This document shows positions 17,500-27,046 of a stretch of 64,000 nt of DNA, piece by piece (the first letter of the stretch is position 1; the number at the start of each line of letters is the position of its first letter). This stretch comes from Candidatus Sericytochromatia bacterium (GTDB lineage: Bacteria > Cyanobacteriota > Sericytochromatia > UBA7694): positions 20,624 to 84,623 of the forward strand of contig JADMKE010000037.1 in the NCBI GenBank assembly GCA_018780035.1. The letters run 5' to 3'. Below the pieces are notes generated by a model. That model was not told where the DNA came from and did no database searches. It saw nothing but the letters and a program-made list of their open reading frames with translations. Position numbers and translations under genes: made by a program.

Positions 17500-19383
17500 T
17501 TGTCATTCGGTCGATTTCCATTGCAGCGCGAGGCCCTGGCTCAGCTTTCTAAAGAGGCGCTGATCGAGCTCTTATTAGAAGAGCAAACAGGGGGTTTCAA
17601 TCATTTAGCGGCTTCGGAAGCACAGTTGCGCAGCATGCTCGACAGCAGTTTGCAATCAGTCACCCTGATTTCACTCGAACACAAAGTTCTGGCATTTAAT
17701 CGCCGTTCGGCAGAAACAGCCTTGCGCGTTTTTGGTCAAAATATGGCTGTGGGCCAAGCGGTTGATAATTTTATTTTTCCCGAAGACCGTGAGAATTTTC
17801 GCAAAGCCATGCAATGGGTTTTACAGGGGGAAAACTATTGGGTGATGAAATCGTTCCTGGATGCGCAGCAAGAAACCCGTTGGTTTGAATTTAATTTGAT
17901 CCCCGTGCGCAATGCCGAAGGAACCATTATTGGCGCCTGTATGGCCACACAGCCGCGTAACGAATTGATGCTGGCCCGGCAAAATCTTCAAACCAGCCAA
18001 GATCGGCTTCAATTGGCGCTCAAAAGTGCCCGTATGGGAATTTGTGAATGGGATATTCATCAGGGCACCATGCATTGGGATGATCAATTGCTTGAATTGT
18101 ATGGGGCGCATGCCTTTTCGCGGGTTTCCCCGCTTGAAACTTGGTTTGCCTGTATCCATCCAGAGGATCGCGTGCGCATGCAGGAGGAGTTTCTCTCGCT
18201 CTTGGAGCAGGGGCAGGAGCGCTGTCAGCAAGAGTTTCGCATCATTCGTCCCAATGGAGAGCAGGCTTGGATTCAGGCCTCTGCTCTGGTTGAAAAAGAT
18301 GTGCAGGGCCAAATCACCCGTGTTTTGGGGATTCAACAAGACATCTCTCAAATGCGGGAGTCGCAAGAGCAATTGCAATTCCAAGCTTTTTTGCTGAATA
18401 CCGTTGGACAGGCCGTGGTGGCTGTGGATGCCAGCGGCAAATTGACCTTTTGGAATCAGGCTGCCGAAAATCTCTATGGCTTTTCGGCCATGAAAGGCCG
18501 GGGATCTTCGCTGTTTAAACAGGTTTCTGCTCCAGAAGCACTTTCTCAATTGAATGCCATTTCTGAAAATCTCTACCAGGGGCAGAGTTGGTCGGGAGAG
18601 TTGCCGGTCCGCAATCGGGATGGTTCAGATCTGCATGTCTTAGCCACAATTACCCCTTTGATGGGAGAGTCGGGCAAATTGGCGGGTGTGGTGGGGACCT
18701 CTTCAGATATTTCGGCCTTGAAAGCTGCCGAAGAGAAGCTCAAACAGGCCCTTCAGGAGAAAGATGTGCTTTTGCGGGAACTCTATCACCGCACCAAAAA
18801 CAATCTGCAGGTCATTTGTGCCATGTTGGGGTTGCAAGCCATGGTGGAAGTCGAACCCCGTTTTCGCCAGCAATTGCAGGATTTGGAAAACCGCATTCAC
18901 GCGATGGCCTTGGTGCATCAAATGCTTTACCGCTCTGAACACCTCTCCCGTCTCAACCTCAAAGAGTATCTTCAGCAATTGGGCGTTTTGCTGTTGGAAA
19001 GTTATCAGGCTGAGGCCCGCGAAATCATCCTGGAACACGCCTGTGAAGATGTTTTTGTACTGATGGATGTGGCCATGCCCTGTGGCCTGATCTTTTCTGA
19101 GTTGCTGGCCAATATTTTTAAACATGCCTTTTCAGGCCGTCGAAATGGAACCATTTTGCATTCTCTGCGGGTTGACGGGGAGGATTTGTGTTGGGAGATT
19201 GCGGACAATGGGCCCGGCTTGCCTGAGGGATTTGATCCCGAGGTGCAGGGGAATATGGGCTTGCAAACCACCTTGGTTTTGATTGAACAGCAATTACAGG
19301 GGCAGTTTCAGTTAAACTCGTCTGAGCAGGGGACATGCTGGCAGATTCGCTTTTGTAAAAATCTCTATTTGGAGCGTGTATAA
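17500..19383 (+). CDS. PAS-domain sensor histidine kinase, HisKA_2 type
   Basis: A 627-residue kinase with no membrane segment, so it senses something in the cytoplasm. Three PAS domains at about 40-150, 160-290 and 293-410 (the second is a PAS_3 type with FEIRIIRPNGE-like FRIIRPNGEQAWIQ). The phosphoacceptor His430 is in ELYHRTKNNLQVI, the HisKA_2 form, followed by an ATPase domain with SELLANIFKHAF and ADNGPGLPEG. The start is a TTG at 17500 behind AGGGAGG at 17484-17490. The receiver gene five bases downstream is its likely phosphoacceptor partner. Confidence 0.92.
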   Translation: MSFGRFPLQREALAQLSKEALIELLLEEQTGGFNHLAASEAQLRSMLDSSLQSVTLISLEHKVLAFNRRSAETALRVFGQNMAVGQAVDNFIFPEDRENFRKAMQWVLQGENYWVMKSFLDAQQETRWFEFNLIPVRNAEGTIIGACMATQPRNELMLARQNLQTSQDRLQLALKSARMGICEWDIHQGTMHWDDQLLELYGAHAFSRVSPLETWFACIHPEDRVRMQEEFLSLLEQGQERCQQEFRIIRPNGEQAWIQASALVEKDVQGQITRVLGIQQDISQMRESQEQLQFQAFLLNTVGQAVVAVDASGKLTFWNQAAENLYGFSAMKGRGSSLFKQVSAPEALSQLNAISENLYQGQSWSGELPVRNRDGSDLHVLATITPLMGESGKLAGVVGTSSDISALKAAEEKLKQALQEKDVLLRELYHRTKNNLQVICAMLGLQAMVEVEPRFRQQLQDLENRIHAMALVHQMLYRSEHLSRLNLKEYLQQLGVLLLESYQAEAREIILEHACEDVFVLMDVAMPCGLIFSELLANIFKHAFSGRRNGTILHSLRVDGEDLCWEIADNGPGLPEGFDPEVQGNMGLQTTLVLIEQQLQGQFQLNSSEQGTCWQIRFCKNLYLERV

Positions 19384-19388
19384 AACGA

Positions 19389-19766
19389 GTGTCTGAATCG
19401 ATTCCGAGAATCATGGTCGTAGAAGATGAAGCCACCACAGCTTTGTTTTTTTCGTTTATTCTCAAAAAGGCCGGTTATATTGTCTGCAGCAAAGTGTCTT
19501 CAGGTGAAGAGGCGCTCAAGCAGTTGCAACATATAGAATTTCCCGATTTGGTGGTCATGGACCTGGGGCTTGCAGGTAAAATGGATGGTGTGTTGACAGC
19601 CCGCTCTATTCGTGAATGGGGCCCTGTCCCGCTGCTGTTTATTTCTGGGTACGATGATGAGCAAACCCATGCCCGCTTGCAAGAGTTTGAAAAGTCGGTT
19701 TATTTAACCAAACCCGTGCGCCCAGATTTATTATTGCAGAAAATTCAGCAACTTTTGCTTGATTAA
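19389..19766 (+). CDS. Single-domain response regulator
   Basis: A 125-residue stand-alone receiver: acidic VVEDE near residue 10, phosphoacceptor Asp in VVMDLGLAGKMDG, Thr/Ser in FISGYDD and Lys in YLTKPVRP. The DLGLAGKMDG loop, with Leu-Gly instead of Pro after the Asp, is common in receivers paired with HisKA_2 kinases. GTG start at 19389, five bases after the kinase stop. With no output domain it probably acts as a phosphate sink, a relay or by protein contact. Confidence 0.92.
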   Translation: MSESIPRIMVVEDEATTALFFSFILKKAGYIVCSKVSSGEEALKQLQHIEFPDLVVMDLGLAGKMDGVLTARSIREWGPVPLLFISGYDDEQTHARLQEFEKSVYLTKPVRPDLLLQKIQQLLLD

Positions 19767-19858
19767 GTTTAAAATGGCAATCTGTGAGCAAGATCGCTTG
19801 CTGATTCTGCCAATGTGTATTTCAATGGTTTAGATGGTAATCCAAGGAGTAAGATAGC

Positions 19859-20479
19859 ATGCAGCAAACAGCCCTGATTGATATGATTGAAGATTTAAAG
19901 TCCACCTTGGATCGCTTGGGTCATGATTATACCCTTTTACGCAGTTCTGTGCCCGACACGGTTGCTGGGGTGGAATTGCCCAAGAGTTACCAGCTTTTTT
20001 TGGAGCATTTTGTGCCCAATGGCAGTGAAATTCGCTTTGCCCAATACCATGCGGTGACTTTTTGGACCCAGGAAGAATTGGAGTCGGTGCAAACGCCGGC
20101 TCAACTTCGCTCTGGCTGGCTGAATGTTGGCAGTTTTGACGATCAGCCTTTGGTTCTCAAACTCAATGACAGTGAAGATGGTGACCCTGCGGTTTACCGT
20201 CTGGCGGCGGGTTACCCGCTGCGCATGGGGAGCTCACTCTTTCAATTTCTGCGCATTCTGCAGCTCAGTTTGGACATGCTGGGCGTCTTAGGTGATTTTG
20301 ACGAAGCGGTTCCGGGGTTTCAAGAGGAAGAAGAAATGGGTTATCACGATAGCTACGAAGACGCTGGCGCCATGCACTCCCGCGAAGAAGTCATGGACGA
20401 GTTCTACCGCGAAGTAGAAATGATTGATGCCGAGAGCATGGACAGCTGGGTCTTGGAGCAGGAGACCTTGGAGAGTTAG
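19859..20479 (+). CDS. SMI1/KNR4 (SUKH)-like protein
   Basis: A 206-residue acidic protein. The first 140 residues fit the SUKH fold pattern: VELPKSYQLFLEHFVPNGSEI, WTQEELESVQ, then WLNVGSFDDQPLVLKLN. The C-terminal 60 residues are very acidic and low in complexity (FQEEEEMG, HDSYEDAG). SUKH proteins are often immunity proteins of toxin systems or scaffold proteins, but no toxin gene is next to it here, so a housekeeping or regulatory role is possible. AAGGAG lies just before the ATG. Its stop overlaps that of the convergent lipoprotein by four bases. Confidence 0.6.
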   Translation: MQQTALIDMIEDLKSTLDRLGHDYTLLRSSVPDTVAGVELPKSYQLFLEHFVPNGSEIRFAQYHAVTFWTQEELESVQTPAQLRSGWLNVGSFDDQPLVLKLNDSEDGDPAVYRLAAGYPLRMGSSLFQFLRILQLSLDMLGVLGDFDEAVPGFQEEEEMGYHDSYEDAGAMHSREEVMDEFYREVEMIDAESMDSWVLEQETLES

Positions 20480-21864
20480 ATTGTCGGATCCACTTCAGGC
20501 AACTCTTCTGCAGGCAGCTCTTCAGCCGGGGTTTCTTCTGTTCCAAGGGCTTCGTCAGCGGCGGGAGCCGTGGTCACACTATTGGCGTCGACCAGGGGGG
20601 CGGCTTCAAATTTGATGATTTGAGCTGAGCGGTGATCGCGGCCAAAGTCGGCGACAAACAGGGTGCCTTCTTCGTCGAGGGTCAGGGCCACAGCGTTCAG
20701 ACCACCGGTGCCAAAATTGACGATGAACTCGCCGTTTTTATCAAAGCGTTTGATTTCCCCACCGTCGAGGACATAGATATCACCATTGCGGTTGTCGATG
20801 GCGACATCTTTGGGGGAGTTCAGATACTGGTCGATCAAGACGCTGGGCTTGCCTGCGCTGATTTTATACAGGGTATTTTGAACGGGCACATAGCCGTTGC
20901 CTTCTTTGTCAGCAGCAATGCCGCCGCTGGCATTGACACCCGAAATGGGGGTGCGGGTTGCGCCGGTCTCATCGGATTCTGCGATGCCACCAATACCGTA
21001 GACATAGGTCTTGCCACCACCGGAAGCGATGTCGAGAGCGCCTTCGCTGTCTGCTTTGGTGACTTTGCCATTGCTGGATTCAACGGTGAAGGTGCCGCCT
21101 TTTTCGTCAACAACGACAATTTGACCGGCGCTGTTGAGGGTCATGCCACGGGTCGAACCATTGAGAGGGTGACGCAGTCCCAGCCAAGCGCTTGCGAGGT
21201 TTTTCCACTCTTTGCCTTCGCTGGTGTTCATTTTGATCACGGTGCCTTTGGTGATCAGGCTGCGGGTGTCGATGGCAGAGATATACAGGGTGCCTCCGGT
21301 AGCGGCCAAGCCGACGGGCTGCCAGAGATTGAGCAGGGAGTCTTGATCCACTTTAAAGGCGCCAATTTGTTTGTTGGGTAAAGCCGCTTCGAGGGCCTTG
21401 CTGCCAATTTCACCTTCCATACGTACGGGGTTTTGCATGGGGGGCACGGCCCGGTTGGGCAAAACAGTGACCTGAGCGGTGGTTTGGATCTTGCCAAATT
21501 GGAAGACCAGCACCTGGGGGCCTGCGGGAATATTCATCAGGGTAAACTCACCGCGTTTGCTGGTGGTTTTGATTTCGGGATTGCTTTGCAGAGAGATTTC
21601 GACGTTGTGCAGGGGTTGGCCCATGCGGCTGACAACCTGACCCACAATGGAACCTTCTTGGCCCAGGGTCACATCGGAGGGCAGGGTATTGTTGCTGAGG
21701 GGGTCGGCGACCTGGTTGGTTCTGCCATAATTGGGATCGTTTTGCTGGGCGTTGACCAAGCTATTGGGATAATAGGGAACAGGGGGTAAAGTATTGTTGC
21801 GGCTGCAGGCGGTCAAAGAACCTGCCAACACAATGCCGAGGGCCAGATATTTAATACTTTTCAT
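20476..21864 (-). CDS. Lipoprotein with carboxypeptidase-regulatory-like and NHL-type propeller domains
   Basis: A 462-residue lipoprotein: signal ending in lipobox LTAC at about residue 20. A proline/asparagine-rich linker leads to a small transthyretin-like (CarboxypepD_reg) domain near 70-145 (GSIVGQVVSRMGQPLHNVEIS, RGEFTLMNIPAG). The rest is a beta propeller with NHL/SMP30-like blades (SPKDVAIDNRNGDIYVLDGG, NAVALTLDEEGTLFVADFG). The tail is a low-complexity Glu/Pro/Ala stretch. No catalytic residues recognised; a binding role at the cell surface or in the periplasm is likely. GAGGAA lies before the start. Confidence 0.8.
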   Translation of the reverse strand: MKSIKYLALGIVLAGSLTACSRNNTLPPVPYYPNSLVNAQQNDPNYGRTNQVADPLSNNTLPSDVTLGQEGSIVGQVVSRMGQPLHNVEISLQSNPEIKTTSKRGEFTLMNIPAGPQVLVFQFGKIQTTAQVTVLPNRAVPPMQNPVRMEGEIGSKALEAALPNKQIGAFKVDQDSLLNLWQPVGLAATGGTLYISAIDTRSLITKGTVIKMNTSEGKEWKNLASAWLGLRHPLNGSTRGMTLNSAGQIVVVDEKGGTFTVESSNGKVTKADSEGALDIASGGGKTYVYGIGGIAESDETGATRTPISGVNASGGIAADKEGNGYVPVQNTLYKISAGKPSVLIDQYLNSPKDVAIDNRNGDIYVLDGGEIKRFDKNGEFIVNFGTGGLNAVALTLDEEGTLFVADFGRDHRSAQIIKFEAAPLVDANSVTTAPAADEALGTEETPAEELPAEELPEVDPTI

Positions 21865-22008
21865 CGTTCGCGTTCCTCTTTTTACTCTCTACATCCGTCT
21901 TCTTATAGTTCATTTATCCCCGGTAGGTTGACCAAACTTGTCTGTGCAACTTAAAATTCAGATTAAGCAAACTCAAACTTTTAATTAATTTTTATAGATG
22001 GAATTTTC

Positions 22009-23001
22009 ATGAAACACCCCGATCTGACTCCGCTGCAGAACCAACTTCAGCAGGTAAAGCCCTATTTTGAAAACCTGCGCCAGGAAATTCACCGGGTGAT
22101 TCTGGGCCAAGAAACCTTGGTGGAGCGCCTCATGATCGCCCTTTTGGCGGATGGGCATATTCTGCTCGAAGGGGTGCCCGGTTTGGCCAAAACCCTTTCG
22201 ATCAGCTCCTTGGCCCAAGCTGTGACGGCCAGTTTTAAGCGCATTCAGTTCACCCCTGATCTTTTGCCCGCTGATTTAATCGGCACCCGGATCTACAATC
22301 CCCAAAACAACAGTTTTGAGGTCAAACAGGGGCCGATCTTTACCCATTTTTTATTGGCTGACGAGATCAACCGCGCCCCAGCCAAAGTCCAGAGTGCCTT
22401 GCTTGAGGCCATGCAGGAGCGGCAGGTCACGATTGGGCAAGAAACCTATGCTTTGACTGCGCCGTTTTTGGTTTTGGCAACCCAAAACCCCTTGGAGCAA
22501 GAGGGCACATATCCCTTGCCCGAAGCGCAATTGGATCGCTTTATGCTCAAGGTCCACGTCGATTACCCCACCCCGGCCCAAGAAAAAAAGATCATTATTA
22601 ATCATGTTGGGGCCCAAGAAAAAACCAAGATCAACCCCGTGCTCAAAGCCGAAGATATCGTCGGTGCCCGCAGTTTGATCCGCGAGATCTATCTTGATGA
22701 TGCCATTGCCGATTATATCGTGGCCCTGATTTTTGCCACCCGCAAACCCGAAGGGGCCCAACTTGAGCTTAAACATCTGATCCGCTGCGGGGCCTCACCC
22801 CGGGCCTCAATCTATCTGGCGCTCTGCGCCAAAGCCCACGCTTTTTTGCAGGGCCGGGCCTTCGTGATTCCCGAAGATATTAAAGCAATTGGTTTTGATG
22901 TGCTGCGCCACCGGATCAGCTTGACCTATGAGGCTGAGGCTGAAGAGATTTCTGCAGAACAGATCATTCAGCAAATTTTTGAACGTGTTCAGGTACCTTA
23001 A
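22009..23001 (+). CDS. MoxR-family AAA+ ATPase
   Basis: A 330-residue AAA+ chaperone-like ATPase. HVILLEGVPGLAKT-like Walker A (LLEGVPGLAKTLSIS), Walker B FLLADEINRAPAKVQSALLEAMQE, sensor 1 VLATQNPLEQEGTYPLPEAQLDRFM, and the C-terminal lid with GASPRASIYL. MoxR proteins usually sit in an operon with a DUF58 and VWA-domain protein they activate; here none follows, and the ACIII operon starts 172 bases downstream. Target therefore unknown. Confidence 0.93.
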   Translation: MKHPDLTPLQNQLQQVKPYFENLRQEIHRVILGQETLVERLMIALLADGHILLEGVPGLAKTLSISSLAQAVTASFKRIQFTPDLLPADLIGTRIYNPQNNSFEVKQGPIFTHFLLADEINRAPAKVQSALLEAMQERQVTIGQETYALTAPFLVLATQNPLEQEGTYPLPEAQLDRFMLKVHVDYPTPAQEKKIIINHVGAQEKTKINPVLKAEDIVGARSLIREIYLDDAIADYIVALIFATRKPEGAQLELKHLIRCGASPRASIYLALCAKAHAFLQGRAFVIPEDIKAIGFDVLRHRISLTYEAEAEEISAEQIIQQIFERVQVP

Positions 23002-23173
23002 TCCAGATTTGAAGGCTTTTTAAGCTCTTTTGGAGACCAGATCTGCCTTGCTTTTGTAACGGAATACACTGGCATTGAAACGATTTAATGGTATCCTGAT
23101 TAACGGACTCCTGATTGGAACCGCAGACGAGTTTGCAGCTAAATTAAAAGAAATAAGATGTTTCAGGTGACCC

Positions 23174-23779
23174 ATGAGAAAGTCTGTTCTTGATTATATC
23201 CTTCGGATATATTTACCGGTGACGCTCCTGATCGTCGTTGCAACATATACAGTTACTTATTTTGTATCCCGCGACGAGCGCTACCATGTTGGTTATCAAC
23301 CCACACAACCGATTAATTATTCCCACGAACTCCACGCTGGCACAGTTAAAACCAGTGATGGCAGGATGGGCATGGGGATCGACTGTCAATACTGTCATAC
23401 CGGTGTTTCAAAAGGCCGCCATGCCAATGTCCCTGCCGTTGAAACCTGTATGAACTGCCACGCTGTGGCCGCGACTGACCGTCCCGAAATCCAAAAATTG
23501 ACGGCCTATTACAAAGACAACAAGCCTTTGGAATGGGAACGTATTCACAAATTGCCCGAACATGTGTACTTCAATCACAGTGTACATGTCAACAAAGGCT
23601 TGGCCTGCCAGGAGTGCCATGGTCCGATTCAGACCATGGCCAAGGTAGCCCAAGCCAAACCTTTTATGATGTCTAACTGTCTGGATTGCCACCGCAATGC
23701 ACCCCAGCGTTATCCGCATCTGGTCAATCTGACCGGCCTTAAAAAAGGGCCGGAAAACTGTGCCGCGTGCCATCGCTAA
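23174..23779 (+). CDS. actA: Alternative Complex III subunit ActA, pentahaem cytochrome c
   Basis: A 201-residue protein, N-terminal membrane anchor (DYILRIYLPVTLLIVVATYTV) and five CxxCH haem sites: CQYCH, CMNCH, CQECH, CLDCH and CAACH. ActA receives electrons from the iron-sulfur chain of ActB or passes them towards ActE on the outer face of the membrane. Size and haem number match the known ActA. First gene of the operon; AGGTGA precedes the ATG. Confidence 0.94.
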   Translation: MRKSVLDYILRIYLPVTLLIVVATYTVTYFVSRDERYHVGYQPTQPINYSHELHAGTVKTSDGRMGMGIDCQYCHTGVSKGRHANVPAVETCMNCHAVAATDRPEIQKLTAYYKDNKPLEWERIHKLPEHVYFNHSVHVNKGLACQECHGPIQTMAKVAQAKPFMMSNCLDCHRNAPQRYPHLVNLTGLKKGPENCAACHR

Positions 23780-23791
23780 CGGAGAAACCCA

Positions 23792-24019
23792 ATGGAAGAC
23801 AAAACCCTTCAAACAGAAACATCCCCATCGGGTCTGGGACGGCGTAAATTCTTGTCCCTTGTAGGCCAGACAGCTCTTGGAGCCTGGTTGCTGCAATTGC
23901 TGCCCATGGAAGCACTCGCGCTGCCTTTGCCTGTCAAAAAGCCTGCCCGCAGTTTGCCCCGCAATAAATATGCCTCTCGTATCGCTGCCCATCCCCGGGC
24001 TGTGAAGCGAGACAAATGA
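23792..24019 (+). CDS. Small Tat-signal protein in the ACIII operon, unknown
   Basis: A 75-residue protein between actA and actB, 12 bases from each. Residues 17-22 read GRRKFL, a twin-arginine motif, followed by a hydrophobic stretch (VGQTALGAWLLQLLP) and an ALA-type cleavage or anchor region. The remaining 30 or so residues are short, basic and proline-rich (PLPVKKPARSLPRNKYASR). Tight spacing supports translation. It could be a small ACIII subunit or assembly factor, or be anchored by its uncleaved signal. I know no named family for it. Confidence 0.65.
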   Translation: MEDKTLQTETSPSGLGRRKFLSLVGQTALGAWLLQLLPMEALALPLPVKKPARSLPRNKYASRIAAHPRAVKRDK

Positions 24020-24030
24020 GGAACTGAAAA

Positions 24031-27000
24031 ATGCAGCAAATACACAAACCCAAACTCAAGTATTGGCAGGCCCTCGAAGAATTAGAAGGCAGTCCTGAAG
24101 CGCTTGAAGCGCGCGCTCACGAGTTTAAACAGGGCGTGACCGACGATTTTGACATTCAGGAAATGGGCGGCGTTTCCCGCCGTCGCTTTTTGGCCGCCAT
24201 GGGCGCTTCTGCCGCCTTTGCTCTGACCAGTTGTAAGTCTTATCTGGATCATGGCAAAGTTGTGCCTTACAACAATCAGACTGAACAGATTGTGATTGGC
24301 CGCCCCACCTTCTTTGCCTCTGTCGTCACTGGCCGCAACGATGCTGCCAGTGTGCTGGTGCGCACCCGTGAAGGCCGCCCCCTGAACCTGACCGGCAACC
24401 CCGACAATCCCTTTAGCCAGGGCCGGGTTTCGGGTCATTTTCTGGCTTCACTGATGGAGCTTTATGATCCAGAGCGTTTGCAAAAACCGCAAAAGGCTGA
24501 TGGCAATAGCGTTACCTGGAAAGAAGCCGATGAGGCAATCTTAAAGGCCTTGCAAGGCGATAAACAGGTGGCTTTGGTCTTTAACCGGGTCATGTCCCCC
24601 TCTTTTCATCAGCTTTTGCAAGAATTCCAAGCCAAGTACAAACAGGTCAAGGTTTATAGCCAGACCACTTTCCATGATGGTATGCGCCACGCTGCCTGGA
24701 AAAAATCCCATGGAACAGACGTTTTCCCTTGCTTGCACTGGGACAAAGCCGATGTGATTCTGGCCCTGGAATCCGACTTCCTCGGCAACGAGAGCAATCT
24801 CGAAATCGAAAGACTCTATGCCTCTCGCCGCGATGTGATGAGCAAAGAGCACTTTAACCGCCTCTATGTGGCCGAAGGCAATCTCAGCCAAACGGGCATG
24901 AACGCCGATTACCGTCTGCGCCTGCGCCCTGATGCACAATATGCCTTGGTGATGGGTCTGCTCAATGAGTTGGGCTCCTCCGCCAGCAGCACCACCTTGG
25001 CCTCTGTGGTCAAAGAACAGGGTCTCTCAGAGACCGTGCTCAAGAGTTTGGTGGCAGACCTAAAAGCTTCACATGGCAAGGCCCTGGTCTATGCTGGGGA
25101 TCGCCTGCCCGAAGCCGTTCATATTGCCGTCAACGCCCTCAACGATCTGCTTGGTGCCTCTGCGCTCTACCGCGATGAGGCCGAAGTGCATCTGATGCCC
25201 GCTACCTCTGCGGCTGATTTGAATGCCCTGATTGCCGCCATGAAAGGCGGAGAGGTCGGTGCTGTGATTCATGTCAACAGCAATCCCGTTTTCGACTTGC
25301 CCAACGACAGTGGCTATGCCGATGCCCTGGCCAAAGTGGCTTTGAGTGTGACATTGGCCCAGCGGGTCAGTGAGACCTCAGCCAAGAGCACCTATGTGCT
25401 GCCGCTGCACCATGATTTGGAATCTTGGGGCGATTACAAATTGCACACAGGTCTGCATTTGATTCAACAGCCTGTGATTCTGCCGATTCACGACTCCCGC
25501 CATCTCGGTGGGCTGTTCGAAACCTGGCTCAAAGGTGACAGCGCAGCTTATAACGAAGATTTGTCGCTGACCTATTTGCAAGATTATTGGCAAAAACAGG
25601 TTTACCCCAAAGCCAAGCCTTTGGCCGATTTTAAATCTTTCTGGAACGCCGCTTTGCATGATGGCTTTGTCCAATATGCTGAGCCGGTGGCCAAACCGGG
25701 TCCCTTCCGCGCAGCTGCGCTGAGTGAGGCCAAGGCCCCCGAGTCGGGCAAAGAGTTTGTGGTTTTGCTCGGTCGCAGCTATGCTACCGGTGAAGGCGAA
25801 CTCGCCCACAATGGCTGGCTACAAGAAGTTCCCCACCCTGTCACCAAAGTGGTTTGGGACAATTACGCTGCTGTCTCCGTCACGGCTGCCAAAGAACTCG
25901 GGATCAAAACCGATGATTTGGTCACGGTCACGGTGGGCAACCGCTCATTGGAACTGCCCGCTCTGGTTCAACCGGGTATGGCCGACAAGGTGATTGCGAT
26001 TGAACTCGGTTATGGCCGCAGTGTCGCAGGCACGATTGGCACGGGTGTTGGTTTTAATGCCAATGTCTTGTTGAGCAATGCCGAGCAAACCAGTCCCTGG
26101 ATTCTGGGCAAAGCCAATTTGGCCAAGGCCAACGGCAAACACCATTTGGTCACAACCCAATTGCACCACGCCTTTGACGTCGATCGTGAGCAAAACTTGC
26201 AGTTCACACGTGGGATCGTCAAAGAGGCCAATTACCAAAAATACCTCAAAGACCCCCACGAAGCTGAAATGCACGGTCATCATCTGGTGAATGTCACCAA
26301 GATGCACACCTACGAAGGGGTCAAATGGGGCATGGCGGTTGACAGCAATAAGTGTACGGGCTGCGGCTCTTGCATTATGGCCTGTAACGTCGAAAACAAT
26401 GTGCCCATTGTGGGGCCTGATCAGGTCAATAAAGGCCGTGAAATGCATTGGATGCGTTTGGATCGCTATTATGCAGGTACCCCCGAAGAGCCCTCTGTGA
26501 CTCTGCAGGTGATGATCTGTCAGCATTGTGACAACGCACCCTGCGAAGTGGTCTGCCCAGTGAATGCCACCAACCACAGCCCTGATGGCCTCAACCAGAT
26601 GGCGTATAACCGCTGTGTGGGTACCCGTTATTGCTCCAATAACTGTCCCTACAAGGTGCGTCGCTTTAATTTCTTTGATTATCGCGATCGCTTTGCCAAG
26701 TCCTTTTATACCCAAGAGGTCCATCAACTTCAGCACAATCCCGAAGTCACGGTCCGCTCGCGCGGGGTCATGGAAAAATGTACATTCTGTGTCCAGCGCA
26801 TTATGTGGGCCCGTCAGGAAGCGATTCGCGAAAAGCGTCCGTTAAAGGGAAGTGATGTGACCGTCGCCTGTCAGGAAGTTTGCCCCAGTGGAGCGATTGT
26901 CTTCGGGGATGTCAACGATCCTGAGTCAGATATTAGTAAATATCGCAAGCATGTGACTGGCTACCACGTTCTCGAGGAAGTAAACGCCCGCCCGAACGTG

Positions 27001-27036
27001 ACCTATGTCGCAAAACTTAGAAATACACACGCGTAG
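24031..27036 (+). CDS. actB: ACIII subunit ActB, molybdopterin-oxidoreductase-like plus iron-sulfur protein
   Basis: A 1001-residue protein joining the two ActB halves. Near residue 50 there is a Tat signal with SRRRFLAAMG and a possible lipobox LTSC. Residues about 70-740 form the catalytic-subunit-like domain of the DMSO reductase group, which in known ACIII holds no molybdenum. The C-terminal domain is a NrfC/PsrB-type ferredoxin: NKCTGCGSCIMAC, CQHCDNAPCEVVCP, RCVGTRYCSNNCP, KCTFC and CQEVCP, giving four clusters (three 4Fe-4S and one 3Fe-4S in the known complex). It carries electrons from the quinol site at ActC to the haems. Confidence 0.93.
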   Translation: MQQIHKPKLKYWQALEELEGSPEALEARAHEFKQGVTDDFDIQEMGGVSRRRFLAAMGASAAFALTSCKSYLDHGKVVPYNNQTEQIVIGRPTFFASVVTGRNDAASVLVRTREGRPLNLTGNPDNPFSQGRVSGHFLASLMELYDPERLQKPQKADGNSVTWKEADEAILKALQGDKQVALVFNRVMSPSFHQLLQEFQAKYKQVKVYSQTTFHDGMRHAAWKKSHGTDVFPCLHWDKADVILALESDFLGNESNLEIERLYASRRDVMSKEHFNRLYVAEGNLSQTGMNADYRLRLRPDAQYALVMGLLNELGSSASSTTLASVVKEQGLSETVLKSLVADLKASHGKALVYAGDRLPEAVHIAVNALNDLLGASALYRDEAEVHLMPATSAADLNALIAAMKGGEVGAVIHVNSNPVFDLPNDSGYADALAKVALSVTLAQRVSETSAKSTYVLPLHHDLESWGDYKLHTGLHLIQQPVILPIHDSRHLGGLFETWLKGDSAAYNEDLSLTYLQDYWQKQVYPKAKPLADFKSFWNAALHDGFVQYAEPVAKPGPFRAAALSEAKAPESGKEFVVLLGRSYATGEGELAHNGWLQEVPHPVTKVVWDNYAAVSVTAAKELGIKTDDLVTVTVGNRSLELPALVQPGMADKVIAIELGYGRSVAGTIGTGVGFNANVLLSNAEQTSPWILGKANLAKANGKHHLVTTQLHHAFDVDREQNLQFTRGIVKEANYQKYLKDPHEAEMHGHHLVNVTKMHTYEGVKWGMAVDSNKCTGCGSCIMACNVENNVPIVGPDQVNKGREMHWMRLDRYYAGTPEEPSVTLQVMICQHCDNAPCEVVCPVNATNHSPDGLNQMAYNRCVGTRYCSNNCPYKVRRFNFFDYRDRFAKSFYTQEVHQLQHNPEVTVRSRGVMEKCTFCVQRIMWARQEAIREKRPLKGSDVTVACQEVCPSGAIVFGDVNDPESDISKYRKHVTGYHVLEEVNARPNVTYVAKLRNTHA

Positions 27037-27046
27037 GAAACCAACC

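Noticed and set aside
19859..20479. Toxin-immunity pair from the SUKH protein
   Set aside because: No polymorphic toxin or secretion marker gene lies beside it.
20632..21381. 249-residue plus-strand open frame
   Set aside because: Antisense to the NHL lipoprotein gene, whose signal peptide and repeats are clear.
24031..27036. ActB as a nitrate, DMSO or polysulfide reductase
   Set aside because: The gene order ActA-B-C-D-E-F with a pentahaem cytochrome and two NrfD proteins identifies ACIII; known ActB has no molybdenum cofactor.
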